From Micromonospora pattaloongensis (GTDB taxonomy: Bacteria; Actinomycetota; Actinomycetes; Mycobacteriales; Micromonosporaceae), in assembly GCF_900107255.1 (NCBI RefSeq), contig NZ_FNPH01000006.1, forward strand, positions 150,076-214,075: a stretch of 64,000 nucleotides of DNA. The letters run 5' to 3'. Each line of letters begins with the position of its first letter. Positions within the stretch are counted from its first letter, which is position 1. Of the stretch, positions 53,963 through 62,921 are shown piece by piece. The position numbers and the translations under genes are program-made. Under the pieces are notes generated by a model. The model was not told where the DNA came from. It saw only the letters and a program-made list of their open reading frames with translations, and searched no databases.

Positions 53963-54074
53963 CGCGCCGGCGGTGACGTCGGTCCGTCGTTGGGCGGTGC
54001 GCCCGGCATGAAGCCGGACGACGCGGGTATCCGGGCGGGGTGCCGCGCACACCAGCCGGGAGAGGGATCGGCAG

Positions 54075-55124
54075 ATGACACAGCTCCCCACCACCGAGGA
54101 CCCGCGCCTCACGCCCGTGTGCGCCGCGGACCGGGTCTGGACCGGGGTGACCACGACGCCGGACGGACGCATCTTCGTCAGCTTCCCGGCGGCGGACGGC
54201 CCCGGCATCCAGGTCGGCGAGGTCAGGGACGGGACGATCGCGCCCTATCCGGACGCGTCGTGGAACGCCGTCCGGGAAGATCACAACCCCGACGGGGCGT
54301 TCGTACGGGTCAACGCGCTGCGGATCGGCCCCGACGGCTACCTCTGGATCGTGGACGCCGGCGCGCCCGGCATCGGGCTCAGCCGGGTCCCCGGCGGCCC
54401 CCGGCTGGTCGTCGTCGACCCCGAACTCAACCAGGTCATGCGGGTCTACGATCTCGATCCGGTGACGCGGGAGACGAGCTACGTCGACGACATCCGGTTC
54501 AACGGCCGCTACGCCTACCTGACCGACGCCGGTGCGCCGGCCCTGATCGTGCTCGAAGTCAACAACGGCCACCTACGCCGGGTGCTCGACAGCCATCCGA
54601 GCACGACGGCGCAGCGTCCGATGTACGCCGACGGGAAGCTGCTGCGCGACCAGCACGGCGGCGAGGTACGCCTGCACGCCGACCAACTCGAGGTCTCGCC
54701 CGACGGACGGTACCTCTACTTCCAGCCGCCCTGCGGCCCCCTGTCCCGGGTGGAGACCCGCTGGCTCGACGACCCGGACGTGTCCGCCGCGACGCTGGCG
54801 GAGCACGTCGAGACGGGCTGGGTGGACACCCCGACGACCGGCGGCACCGCGATCGACGGCAACGGCGTCATCTACCTCAGCGACAGCAACCAGCGCCGCG
54901 TCCTCACGATCGCGCCGGACGGCGAGGTGCAGACGCTGATCGCCGATCCCCGGCTGATCTGGCCGGACGCGATGTGGGTCGACGCGCGGGGCGACCTGTG
55001 GATGCCGGCCGCCCAGCTCAACCTGACGCCCGGATTCAACGGCGGCAGGACCGAGGTGCGCTATCCCGTACAGGTCTACAAGCTGCACGTCGACGCCGGC
55101 CCCGCCCCCAACGACCACGCCTGA
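54075..55124 (+). CDS. Yellow/major-royal-jelly-family beta-propeller protein
   Basis: 349 residues from ATG 54075 (GGGAGAGGGA upstream), no signal peptide. The repeating blocks GRIFVSFP, GYLWIVDAG, GRYAYLTDAG, NGVIYLSDS and GDLWMPAAQLN are successive blades of the six-bladed propeller of MRJP/yellow proteins and SMP-30-like relatives. LNLTPGFNGG near 315 is typical of the family end. Bacterial members probably bind or turn over small molecules; no substrate is evident. Confidence 0.82.
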   Translation: MTQLPTTEDPRLTPVCAADRVWTGVTTTPDGRIFVSFPAADGPGIQVGEVRDGTIAPYPDASWNAVREDHNPDGAFVRVNALRIGPDGYLWIVDAGAPGIGLSRVPGGPRLVVVDPELNQVMRVYDLDPVTRETSYVDDIRFNGRYAYLTDAGAPALIVLEVNNGHLRRVLDSHPSTTAQRPMYADGKLLRDQHGGEVRLHADQLEVSPDGRYLYFQPPCGPLSRVETRWLDDPDVSAATLAEHVETGWVDTPTTGGTAIDGNGVIYLSDSNQRRVLTIAPDGEVQTLIADPRLIWPDAMWVDARGDLWMPAAQLNLTPGFNGGRTEVRYPVQVYKLHVDAGPAPNDHA

Positions 55125-55168
55125 CCGTGGCGCGGGGCCGTGCCCGCCGCGTCACGACGTTGCCGGCG

Positions 55169-57066
55169 CTATGCCCGACTCACCGCGGGCACAACGCGCA
55201 GTTCGTGCGCGAGCTCCAGCGACGCCCGCACGGGGTCCTGCGCCCACCTGCTGGCGAACGCGTCGCGCAGCGTCCAGCCCATCCGCCGCAGCGCGCGGTG
55301 CCGCTCCAGGTGCGCGGCGACGCCCTCCGGGTGCACCCCGCAGATCAACCCGACCGCGCTGTCGCCGTCACCGACGCACAGGTCGACGCTCCACCGTCCG
55401 ACCGGGTAGTCGACGCGCACCGTGAGGCCGTGCGACGCCAGCCGCGCGCCCAACCGGGCAGGCCAGTCCGGCCCCTCGCCGGGCGGGTGTTCGACGCCGG
55501 CCGGGAGCACCGACGCGTACCCGAGGTAGTCGCCGACGATGCCGGAGCTGTCGCGGAGCGAGGTGACGACCACCAGGCGCTCACGGGCACGCGTCACCAT
55601 CACGTTGAACAGGTGCCGGTCGCTGACGAACCGCTGACGGGCCGGGGAGTCGTCGTCCGCCAGCCCCAGCGACACCACCACGGTGTCGGCCTCGCTGCCC
55701 TGGAACGCGTGCACCGTGCCGGTCCGCAGCCGCAGCCGCTCGATCTCCTCGACCGGGAACGCCGCCAGCAACGCCGACTCGAGCGCGTCCGCCTGGTCCC
55801 GGAACGGGGTGATCACACCGATGTCGGCGGCGTCCCGCTCGGCCAGCTCGCGCACGATCCCGACCACGGCGTCCACCTCGGCGCGGTTGACGCCGCCCTG
55901 CACCGCCGACGTGTCGAGCCGTACCACGTCGATGGCGTCGGCGCGCTCCGTGCGCGGATGCCGCGTCATCAGCGCGATGCGGTCACGGTAGAACCGGCGC
56001 GCGGAGAACTCGATGAGGTGGGGCACGGAGCGGTAGTGCTCCTCCAGGTACGTCACCGACGTCGCGCCGGCCGCGATGTCGAAGGCGCTCACCCGCCGTA
56101 CGTCCAGCCGGTCGCCGTACCCCTCCAGTTCGTGCCGGGCCAGCGTCACCGCCACGTCCACGTCGGCGACGAAGGAGACGAACCGCAACTGCTGCGGGTC
56201 GCCGACCACGAGCGCCGACCGGGCGCGGGCCAGCACCGGGGCCGCCCGGATCTGGTCGATGTGTGCCGCACGGCGTGGCTCTTGCCGTTGCCGGGCGGGC
56301 CCGAGACCGCGACGACCGGCTCGTGCCGCACCCGGTGCACCACCTCGCGCTGTGCGTCGCTCAACGGCAACGGCGACAGCACCGCCTCCCGTGACGGCGG
56401 CCGGTCGAGCCCCGCGGACCCGCCGTACACCCGCGCGAGCGCCGTGTCGGCCAGGCCCTCGCGGCCCGCCCACGTCAACAGGGTGTCGCGCAGCCCCGTC
56501 GCGGAGACGTCGCGGACGACGAAGAGCGCCGCGACGGCGTACCCGACCAGCTCGCCGTCGGGGGTCTTCGGCAGCGGACCGTCGACCGCGGTGACCCGGG
56601 CCGGTGTCAACCCAGCCGCCGCGGCGGCGGTGCTGATCCAGGCGGCCGAACCCGTCGCCCCCAACCACGCCGCGCCGCCGAGTCCGGGCGCCGCCTCCAG
56701 CGCTGCGGCCGTCTCGCGATCGGTGACCAGTGGGGTCAGCTCCAGGTCCCCGGCGGGCACGATCCGGTATCCGCGCAGCCCGCGTTCCAGCCGGACCGGT
56801 TCCGCGAGCAACGGCAGCCGGACCTGCCGCCGTGTCCCGTCGATCTCCGTGCCGCCGACGACCCACGCCCAGCCCCGCCGCAGGATCCGCTCGTGCCGGT
56901 GCAGCTCGTCGAGGGCCGCCAGCCGGTCCGTCGTGCGGTTGCGCGGCGCCCGTTCCGGCTCCCGCAGCCACACGATCGGCTGGCCGCCGCGGCCGACGTC
57001 GAGCACGCGTTCCCCACCCGCCGGAGCCAGGTCGGCGAGCGCGGCCAGGATCCGACGCGGATTCAT
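55169..57066 (-). pseudogene. Broken AAA/UvrD-type (Upf1-like) helicase: internal deletion and frameshift
   Basis: The N-terminal piece runs from ATG 57066 to about 56270 and contains Walker A GPPGNGKSHA. The C-terminal piece, in a different frame from about 56275 to 55169, contains VVGDPQQLRFVSFVADVDVA, EEHYRSVPHLIEF, VITPFRDQADAL, TVHAFQGSEADTVVVSLG and VMVTRARERLVVV, which are helicase motifs III to VI. Intact relatives have a couple of hundred residues between Walker A and GDPQQL, including the DEASQ motif. Here DQIRAAPVLARA follows almost at once, in another frame. So it lost an internal segment and its frame, and cannot make an active helicase. Confidence 0.85.
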
Positions 57067-57243
57067 GACGTGTGATTCTGCCGGACGCACTCGCGGGGGC
57101 GCCGCGCCGGCCGGCCCGCGCGGGGGCTTCCACGCAGGTCAGGGCCGCGCCGCGTCCGGCGATGGTCGGTGCCGGGACGCGACGGCCGCGAGCTGCAGCC
57201 GGGCGTGCAATCTCGATGAGCGATATACCGGGGAGGCATATTT

Positions 57244-57429
57244 ATGACTCTGCGTCATATGCAGCCGTGGTTGCCTGCCCCCGCAGTCGAGCTGCTCGTC
57301 ACCGCGCACGCGGGGACCGTCCGGGCGACGCGGTGCGGAGCACGTAGTCGCGGAACGCGCTCACCGCGGGCGCCGCGGGACGGTCGGCCAGCCAGACCAG
57401 CGCGATCTGGCGGCACGCGCGGGGCGTGA
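57244..57429 (+). other. Start-like sequence with strong ribosome site, no recognisable protein
   Basis: GGGGAGG stands 7 bases before ATG 57244, and TATACC is a nearby -10-like element. TATGAC/GTCATA (57243-57259) forms a small inverted repeat at the start. The frame runs 61 codons and overlaps the LysR gene end antisense, with poor coding character after about 25 codons. It may be the 5' end of a lost gene. Confidence 0.25.
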
Positions 57430-58225
57430 TCGGCACCTCCACCACGCCAGGGGGCAGCGGCCGTTCGGCGACGGGCAGCAGCGCGACGCCGAGCCCGGCG
57501 GCCACCACGCCGCGGACGGTGTCGACCTCCTCGCCCTCGAACGCCAGCTCCGGCTCGAAACCGGCCGAGCGGCACAGCTCGTCGGTGATCTGCCGCAGGC
57601 CGTACCCCGGCTTCATGCCCACGAACTGCGCGTCGGCCAGCTCGGCGACGCGGATGCGACCGCGGTGGGCCAGAGAGTGGTCGGCGGGCAGGTTCGCGAC
57701 GATCGGCTGCTGGTCCAGCACCGCGTGCGCGAACTCCGGCGCGGCCGGCAGCGGTGAGGTGAGCGCGAGATCCGCCTGACCCGCGCGCAGCCGCCGCAAC
57801 AGCTCCTCATGCGCGCCCTGCGAGAGCGTGAACCGTACCGCAGGATGCTTCCGCCGGAACGCGCGCAGCAGCTCCGGCACGCGGCGTTCGCCCATGGTGT
57901 GCAGGAAGACCAGCCCGACGTGACCCCGCTCCGGGTCGGCCTCCTCGATGACCCGCTGACAGCCGCCGCGGAGCGCGGCCAGCGCGGCCGACGCGGACGC
58001 CGCGAGGTGCTCGCCGGCGCGGGTGAGCTGCAGAGCACGCCCGGAACGCACCGCCACCGGCGTGCCCAGCTCGTCGCCGAGCCCGACGAGCCAGCGGCTC
58101 GCCGTGGGCTGTGGCACCCCGAGCCGCTGCGCGGCGCGGGTCAGGTTGCGCTCCTCGACCAGTGCGGCCAGGAGCGCCAGCCGGGGTGCCAGCGTTGCGG
58201 TCATCGCGTCCACATCATCATTCAT
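57299..58225 (-). CDS. LysR-family transcriptional regulator
   Basis: About 308 residues. The helix-turn-helix (LLAALVEERNLTRAAQRLGVPQPTASRWL, about 12-45) is followed by an effector domain with GHVGLVFLHTMGERRVPELLRAF near 98 and GLGVALLPV near 260. ATG 58225 is chosen; ATG 58237 and ATG 58204 are in frame and none has a clean ribosome site. It is divergent from an MFS exporter 66 bases away and very probably controls it. Confidence 0.88.
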   Translation of the reverse strand: MNDDVDAMTATLAPRLALLAALVEERNLTRAAQRLGVPQPTASRWLVGLGDELGTPVAVRSGRALQLTRAGEHLAASASAALAALRGGCQRVIEEADPERGHVGLVFLHTMGERRVPELLRAFRRKHPAVRFTLSQGAHEELLRRLRAGQADLALTSPLPAAPEFAHAVLDQQPIVANLPADHSLAHRGRIRVAELADAQFVGMKPGYGLRQITDELCRSAGFEPELAFEGEEVDTVRGVVAAGLGVALLPVAERPLPPGVVEVPITPRACRQIALVWLADRPAAPAVSAFRDYVLRTASPGRSPRAR

Positions 58226-58254
58226 TTCTGAATCCATTGCTCCGCATCTGCGTA

Positions 58255-58284
58255 TTGGACGAATGAATAATCCGAGCCTAGCGT
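58255..58284 (+). promoter_or_regulatory. Promoter of a probably leaderless MFS message
   Basis: TTGGAC (58255-58260) and TAGCGT (58279-58284) are 18 bases apart. The GTG start at 58292 lies 7 bases after the -10, where transcription should begin, and there is no ribosome site, so the message is probably leaderless. Confidence 0.6.
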
Positions 58285-58291
58285 CGGGTTT

Positions 58292-59554
58292 GTGTTGCTG
58301 GAACGCGAAGAATGTGTCACGACCGTGCCCCACCGCCGGGGCACACCCGGATTCCGCCGGATCACGTGGGCGCTGTTCGCCGCCGGGCTGGCCACCTTCA
58401 CCACGCTGTACTGCGTGCAGTCTCTGCTGCCCGCGCTGACCGAGCAGTTCCGGATCTCGCCGGCCACCTCCAGCCTCGCCGTATCGCTCGGCACCGCCGG
58501 CCTGGCCGTCGGGATCATCCCGCTCACCGCGCTCTCGGCCGTGTGGGGCCGTACCCGGATGATGACGACGTCGCTCTTCCTCGCGGCCTCCCTGGGGATC
58601 GCCCAGGCGTTCAGCCCCGGCTTTCCGGTGTTGCTGGCGCTGCGCGGGGCGCAGGGGCTCGTGCTGGCCGGGGTGGTGGCGACCGCCATGTCGTACCTGG
58701 CCGAGGAGGTCGAGCGGGGGTCGCTCGGCTTCGCCATGGGCCTCTACGTCGCCGGCAACAGCATCGGCGGCATGGCCGGGCGGCTGATCGGCAGCCTCGT
58801 GCTGGACGTGTCGAACTGGCGGTGGGCGCTCGCTGTCGTCGGCGCGCTCGCGCTGGGCTGCGCGGTGCTCTACCGGGCGCTGATCCTGCCCTCGGCGCAC
58901 TTCCGGCCGGTGCCGCCCCGGCTCCCCGCGCTGGCCGGCGCCGTCGCCCGCGCGGTGGCCGACCGCGGCCTGCTCCGGCTCTTCTGCTGCGGCCTGCTGC
59001 TGATGGGCGGCTTCGTCACCGTCTACAACTACCTGGGCTTCCGGCTGCTGGCCGTACCGTTCGGGCTGCCGCACGCGGTCGCCGGGCTGATCTCCGTGGT
59101 CTACCTCGCGGGCTCGATCTCGTCGGCGCTCGCGGGAAGAATGGCCGACGTCCTCGGCCGGCCGCGAATGCTCTGGGCGACGACGCTGGTCATGCTCGCC
59201 GGCGTGGTGCTGATGCTGCCGTCCAACCTCGTGTCGGTCACCGTCGGCCTGGTGGTGACGACCGCCGGCTTCTTCGCGGCGCACACCACGGCCAGCAGCT
59301 GGGTCGGGGCCCGCGCGGCCACCCTGGGCGTGCAGGGGCCTGCGCTCTATTTGTGCTGCTACTACCTCGGCTCCAGCATCGGCGGATGGCTCGGTGGCCT
59401 GGCGTACGGCGGTGCCGGCTGGGCGGGCGTCACCGGCTACGTCGGTGCCTCCGTGCTGACCGTCCTGCTGCTGGCGCTGAGCCTGCGCACGCTGCTTCCG
59501 GCGACGTCCACGACGACGCCCCCGTCCGCGATGCGCGCAGCGGGGGCGTCGTGA
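58292..59554 (+). CDS. MFS transporter, YnfM-like
   Basis: 420 residues with twelve membrane segments. The loop 2-3 signature is modified as ALSAVWGRTRMMTTSL near 75, and LAGRMADVLGRPRM in the second half near 280 is its counterpart. Divergent LysR/MFS pairs of this kind usually export a toxic or excess small molecule. GTG 58292 suits the leaderless promoter; GTG 58316 is in frame as an alternative. Confidence 0.88.
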   Translation: MLLEREECVTTVPHRRGTPGFRRITWALFAAGLATFTTLYCVQSLLPALTEQFRISPATSSLAVSLGTAGLAVGIIPLTALSAVWGRTRMMTTSLFLAASLGIAQAFSPGFPVLLALRGAQGLVLAGVVATAMSYLAEEVERGSLGFAMGLYVAGNSIGGMAGRLIGSLVLDVSNWRWALAVVGALALGCAVLYRALILPSAHFRPVPPRLPALAGAVARAVADRGLLRLFCCGLLLMGGFVTVYNYLGFRLLAVPFGLPHAVAGLISVVYLAGSISSALAGRMADVLGRPRMLWATTLVMLAGVVLMLPSNLVSVTVGLVVTTAGFFAAHTTASSWVGARAATLGVQGPALYLCCYYLGSSIGGWLGGLAYGGAGWAGVTGYVGASVLTVLLLALSLRTLLPATSTTTPPSAMRAAGAS

Positions 59555-59561
59555 GTCGCGG

Positions 59562-60621
59562 CTACGCCCGCGGCGCGGCGACCGCTGCCCCGGCGTCGAC
59601 GATGCCCCAGCCGTAGGCCGGGGTGTAGACGCCGCGCAGCACCCCCGCCGGCGTGCGGGCGGTGGACATCAGCACCGAGTACACGTTGTCGAGGCTGCGG
59701 CCCTGCGCGAACAGCAGCGCCGCCACACCGGCGACCTGCGGGGCCGCCATCGAGGTGCCGGCGAGCGCGTCATAGTCGGACTGCCCGCAGCCGGCCGCGC
59801 CACTGCCCCGCGGCACTACCGACCAGATGTCGTCGTCGCACGACACCAGACCGGCGCCGCCCGGCGCGGCGACCGCCTTCAGGTCGAGCTTCGCGCCCAG
59901 GTTCGAGTACCACGCCTTCAGCTCATTGCGGTCCGTCGCCACCACGCACATCGCCCGGCTCCCACGCCGGCGTCGCGCACAGTGGGGCCGCCTCGTTGCC
60001 CGCGGCCGCGATCACCGCGACGCCCTTCCCGCTCGCGTACGCGATCGCGTCGGTCACATCGGAGACCAGCCCCGTCAGGGTGAGCGCCTGGGTGCCGGGC
60101 AGCCCGCCGAGGCTCAGGTTGACCACCTGCGCGCCGTGGTCGGCGGCGTAGCGGATCCCGGCCGCGATGTCGGCAAAGCTGCCGGCGCCCTGTTCCAGCA
60201 CCTTGATCGGCATGATCCTGGCGTCCGGCGCCACCCCGGCGATGCCGACGCCATTGCCGGTGGCCGCGGCGGCGATGCCGGCGACGTGGCTGCCGTGTGT
60301 GTCCTCCGGATCGGCCACCCCGTCGGGACCGCGCCAGTCGCCATTGCCGCACGAGGCCGACCCGCAGTCCACGAAGGTCGCGCCCGGTACGAGCTTGCCC
60401 GCGAAATCCGGATGGCCGAGGTCGACGCCGGTGTCCACCACCGCGATGATCACGCCGGCCCCCGTGCTCGTACGCCACGCCTGTTCGGCGTGCAGTTGCT
60501 GCAGGCCCCACTGTTTGCCGTACAGCGGATCGTCGCTGGCGGCCCAGGCGGGCGCGGCGGTCAGGGTGAGGGCGGCCGCGGCGACCGTGGTGGCGCCGGC
60601 GAGCAACCGAAACATCGACAT
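59562..60621 (-). pseudogene. Secreted S8 subtilase with a frameshift
   Basis: Reading from ATG 60621 (GGGAG upstream): signal peptide to about 27 (TAAPAWA), then catalytic Asp in IAVVDTGVD and His in EDTHGSHVAG. The frame then breaks near 59950, after IAAAGNEAAPLC. The rest continues one base out of frame with CVVATDRNELKAWYSNLGAKLDLKAVAAPGG and the Ser in LAGTSMAAPQVAG. Relatives read NVMCVVATDR at this spot, so five bases may have been lost from a short repeat, or the read is in error. If real, the protein lacks its nucleophile. Confidence 0.75.
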
Positions 60622-60792
60622 CAGCGCTCCCGAAGGTGAGTACGGCCCGTTGTGGTGGATATCGCGGCGGGCGTCGATGTCATAACAGCGAAGGCGGCCG
60701 TCGGCGTCGGGGCAGTACCCATCGGGTGACCGGTCCGATCCCGATTGAGCGGCGGCGCAACCGGAACGCCCGCGGTCGCACTCTATGCACGT

Positions 60793-61380
60793 ATGAAGGG
60801 TCATGTTTCGGGCTTCACGTTACTGACCATGCTGATCCTGGCCGGGTGCGACGCGTCCGCGCCCGTCGAGCCGCAGCCCGGCACGCCGCGGCCCACGACT
60901 TCGGTGCCGTCGCCGACCGGGGCGTTCCAGCTCCGCCCGCTGCGGTTGCCCAGCGTCCCCGCCGGAGGCCCATGCCCGGTCACCCCGCGCACGCCGTGGT
61001 CCGGGCCGGGCGTCGCCGGGGCAGTGCTCGGCGAAGGTCCGCTGTACCCGGTCGCCGACTACTTCCGCGACGGCGTGCTGCAGTTGCGTGACACCGACCG
61101 TCGGCCGGCCGGCGGGTACGAGGTGAAGGTGCGGTGGATCGGCGCCGGGTACGCCGGACCGGTGCTCGTCCGGGCCGGCCGCATCGACGGCAAGGGGGCG
61201 GCGTCGGTCACGTTCTCGAACGTCGGCGAGAAGCGGGACGGTGGTCACTACGCGGAGCTGAACGGGCCGACCACCGACATCCCGGCGACGACCTCGGTGG
61301 ACGGGCCGGGCTGCTACGCCTATCAGGTCGACGGGACCACGTTCAGCACGGTGATCGTCTTCCGCGCCGCGCTCGGATGA
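60793..61380 (+). CDS. Secreted lipoprotein of unknown function
   Basis: 195 residues from ATG 60793. Signal peptide with lipobox ILAGC (Cys19), a Pro/Thr-rich linker to about 45, and a beta-rich domain with PGCYAYQVDGTTFSTVIVF at the C-terminus. It is divergent from the broken subtilase. No family recognised. Confidence 0.75.
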   Translation: MKGHVSGFTLLTMLILAGCDASAPVEPQPGTPRPTTSVPSPTGAFQLRPLRLPSVPAGGPCPVTPRTPWSGPGVAGAVLGEGPLYPVADYFRDGVLQLRDTDRRPAGGYEVKVRWIGAGYAGPVLVRAGRIDGKGAASVTFSNVGEKRDGGHYAELNGPTTDIPATTSVDGPGCYAYQVDGTTFSTVIVFRAALG

Positions 61381-61398
61381 CTTCGGCGGGCACCGGGG

Positions 61399-61813
61399 TC
61401 AGCCCTGCTGCGGCCGGGAGATGTTGACCATCCACGTGATGCCGAACCGGTCCACGCAGCTGCCGAACTCGTCGCCCCACATCTGCTTCTCCAGCGGCAC
61501 CGACACCGTGCCGCCCTCGGACAGCTGCTTCCAGTACCCGCGCAGGTCGTCGGCGTCGTCACCGCTCAGGCTCACCGAGATGTTGTCCCCCCGGGTGTGC
61601 TCCATCCCGGGCGGGGTGTCGGAGGCCATGAGCGTGAAGCCGCGCTCGGTCTCCAACTGGCCGTGCATGATCTGCTGCGCGAACGGAGCGTCGGCCGCCC
61701 CGGACTCGCCGAACGTGTTCAGCGCCAGCGTGCCACCGAACACGCGGTGGTAGAACTCCAGCTTCCCGGGCGTTGCCCGGGAAGCTGATGTACGGGTTGA
61801 GGCGCGAGGTCAT
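61399..61813 (-). pseudogene. VOC/PhnB-like protein with a frameshift
   Basis: ATG 61813 (AAGGAGC upstream) begins MTSRLNPYISFPGNAREA, the normal start of PhnB-like proteins. The expected next residues LEFYHRVFGGTLALNTFG are present but in another frame, which then runs intact to 61399. Two bases (GC) appear to be missing near 61785. The site is the edge of a perfect hairpin. The protein would be inactive unless this is a sequencing error. Confidence 0.75.
61759..61787. repeat. Perfect 13-bp hairpin at the VOC frameshift
   Basis: The arms CAGCTTCCCGGGC (61759-61771) and GCCCGGGAAGCTG (61775-61787) pair fully around a 3-base loop, inside the codons where the frame is lost. Confidence 0.85.
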
Positions 61814-61943
61814 CGCATGCTCCTTGCCGTGACAGAGGTCGATAGCCCGGAGACTAGACCTCGGCATCGACAGGAAAGGCCGGTTCGACTATTTCCACCG
61901 ATTCGGCGACGGTGGTGTGCAGGTCCATGGATCACGATCGCTT

Positions 61944-61974
61944 TGGGGGCGCCCCCGGGTTCCCGGCGCCCCCA
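61944..61974 (-). terminator. Hairpin terminator of the ArsR/SRPBCC operon
   Basis: TGGGGGCGCC (61944-61953) and GGCGCCCCCA (61965-61974) pair perfectly around 11 bases, 7 bases after the SRPBCC stop on the minus strand. Confidence 0.7.
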
Positions 61975-61980
61975 CAGCGA

Positions 61981-62454
61981 TCAGACCAATGTGCTCAGGT
62001 GCTTCTCGAGCGCCGCGTACGACTGCGACGCTCCCTGCGCCATTCCGGAGTTCAGCATGCCGTCCCGGTCTTCCCGGGAGTCGAACCGCGACGTACCGGT
62101 CACGACCGTCCGCCCGTCCCGCTCCTCGAACTCCAGCGTCTCGACGATCACGTGCCCCGGCATGCCCTCGAACTCGAATGTCTGCACGATGCGCTGGGGC
62201 GCCACGATTTCGCGGAACTCACCGCGGAAGGCGTAGGCGGCGCCGTCCGGGGCATGCTCCACGAACCGGTAGCGCCCGCCGACCCGGAAATCGATCTCCA
62301 CGTCAAGCGGGTTCCCCCGGCCCCACCAGTGCTTGAGGTGTTCCGCCTCGGTGTGTGCCGCGAAGACCAGGTCGCGCGGCGCGTCGAAGGCGCGGCTCAT
62401 GGTGATCTCGTGGTCGGAGGGGAGGTCGACGGCCAGATCATTGGTCTCGGTCAT
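61981..62454 (-). CDS. SRPBCC (AHSA1-type) protein
   Basis: 157 residues. MSRAFDAPRDLVFAAHTEAEHLKHWWG is the standard start of AHSA1-like hydrophobic-pocket proteins, followed by GGRYRFVEHAPDG and a C-terminal helix SYAALEKHL. It overlaps the ArsR gene by 17 bases. Such ArsR/SRPBCC pairs are common; the ligand is unknown. Confidence 0.9.
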   Translation of the reverse strand: MTETNDLAVDLPSDHEITMSRAFDAPRDLVFAAHTEAEHLKHWWGRGNPLDVEIDFRVGGRYRFVEHAPDGAAYAFRGEFREIVAPQRIVQTFEFEGMPGHVIVETLEFEERDGRTVVTGTSRFDSREDRDGMLNSGMAQGASQSYAALEKHLSTLV

Positions 62455-62782
62455 CCGTGTTCTCCTTCAGTTCGCGCAGGTAGCCGTCCAACGTGTCGTA
62501 GCGGTCATCCCAGAGCCGCCGGTACTGATCCACCCACTGCGCGAGGTCGCGTAACGGCGCCGGGTTGAGCCGGCATCGCCGCCACTGCGCCTCGCGGACC
62601 CGCGTGATCAACCCCGCCCGCTCCAACACATTCAGGTGTTTGGAGACGGCCTGCAGGCTGATGGGGAAGGGTTCTGCCAGCTCGTTGACCGTCGCGTCGC
62701 CGGCCGCCAGCCGGGCCAGGATCGCCCGCCGGGTGGGATCCGCGAGCGCCGCGAAAACGTCGCTGACCTGATTCGCTGCCAC
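62438..62782 (-). CDS. ArsR-family winged-helix repressor
   Basis: About 114 residues from GTG 62782 (GAAGG 8 bases upstream). A TTG at 62797 is an in-frame alternative. VFAALADPTRRAILARLAAGDATVNELAEPF and ISLQAVSKHLNVLERAGLITR form the DNA-binding domain. No metal-binding Cys motif is present, so it belongs to the SRPBCC-linked subgroup. A palindrome overlaps its 5' end. Confidence 0.9.
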   Translation of the reverse strand: MAANQVSDVFAALADPTRRAILARLAAGDATVNELAEPFPISLQAVSKHLNVLERAGLITRVREAQWRRCRLNPAPLRDLAQWVDQYRRLWDDRYDTLDGYLRELKENTDDRDQ

Positions 62783-62793
62783 TTTCGTCGCCT

Positions 62794-62809
62794 TCAACCA
62801 AGTGGTTAA
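62794..62809 (-). promoter_or_regulatory. Probable ArsR operator
   Basis: TCAACCA and TGGTTAA (62794-62800, 62803-62809) form a palindrome around AG with one mismatch. It lies just upstream of the ArsR GTG start, where binding would block its own operon. Confidence 0.55.
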
Positions 62810-62921
62810 TTAACCGACCCGTTGAACGTACGTCCGGACATGGGCTCTGTCAACCCGTTCCGGCGTGGCGGCCCGGTCGGCGGGCGTCCCGGGTCCGGGG
62901 TCCGCGACGTAAGGTGTCGAT

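Noticed and set aside
47084..61813. Prophage or insertion sequence as cause of the broken genes
   Set aside because: No transposase, integrase, terminal repeats or tRNA attachment site was seen in the segment.
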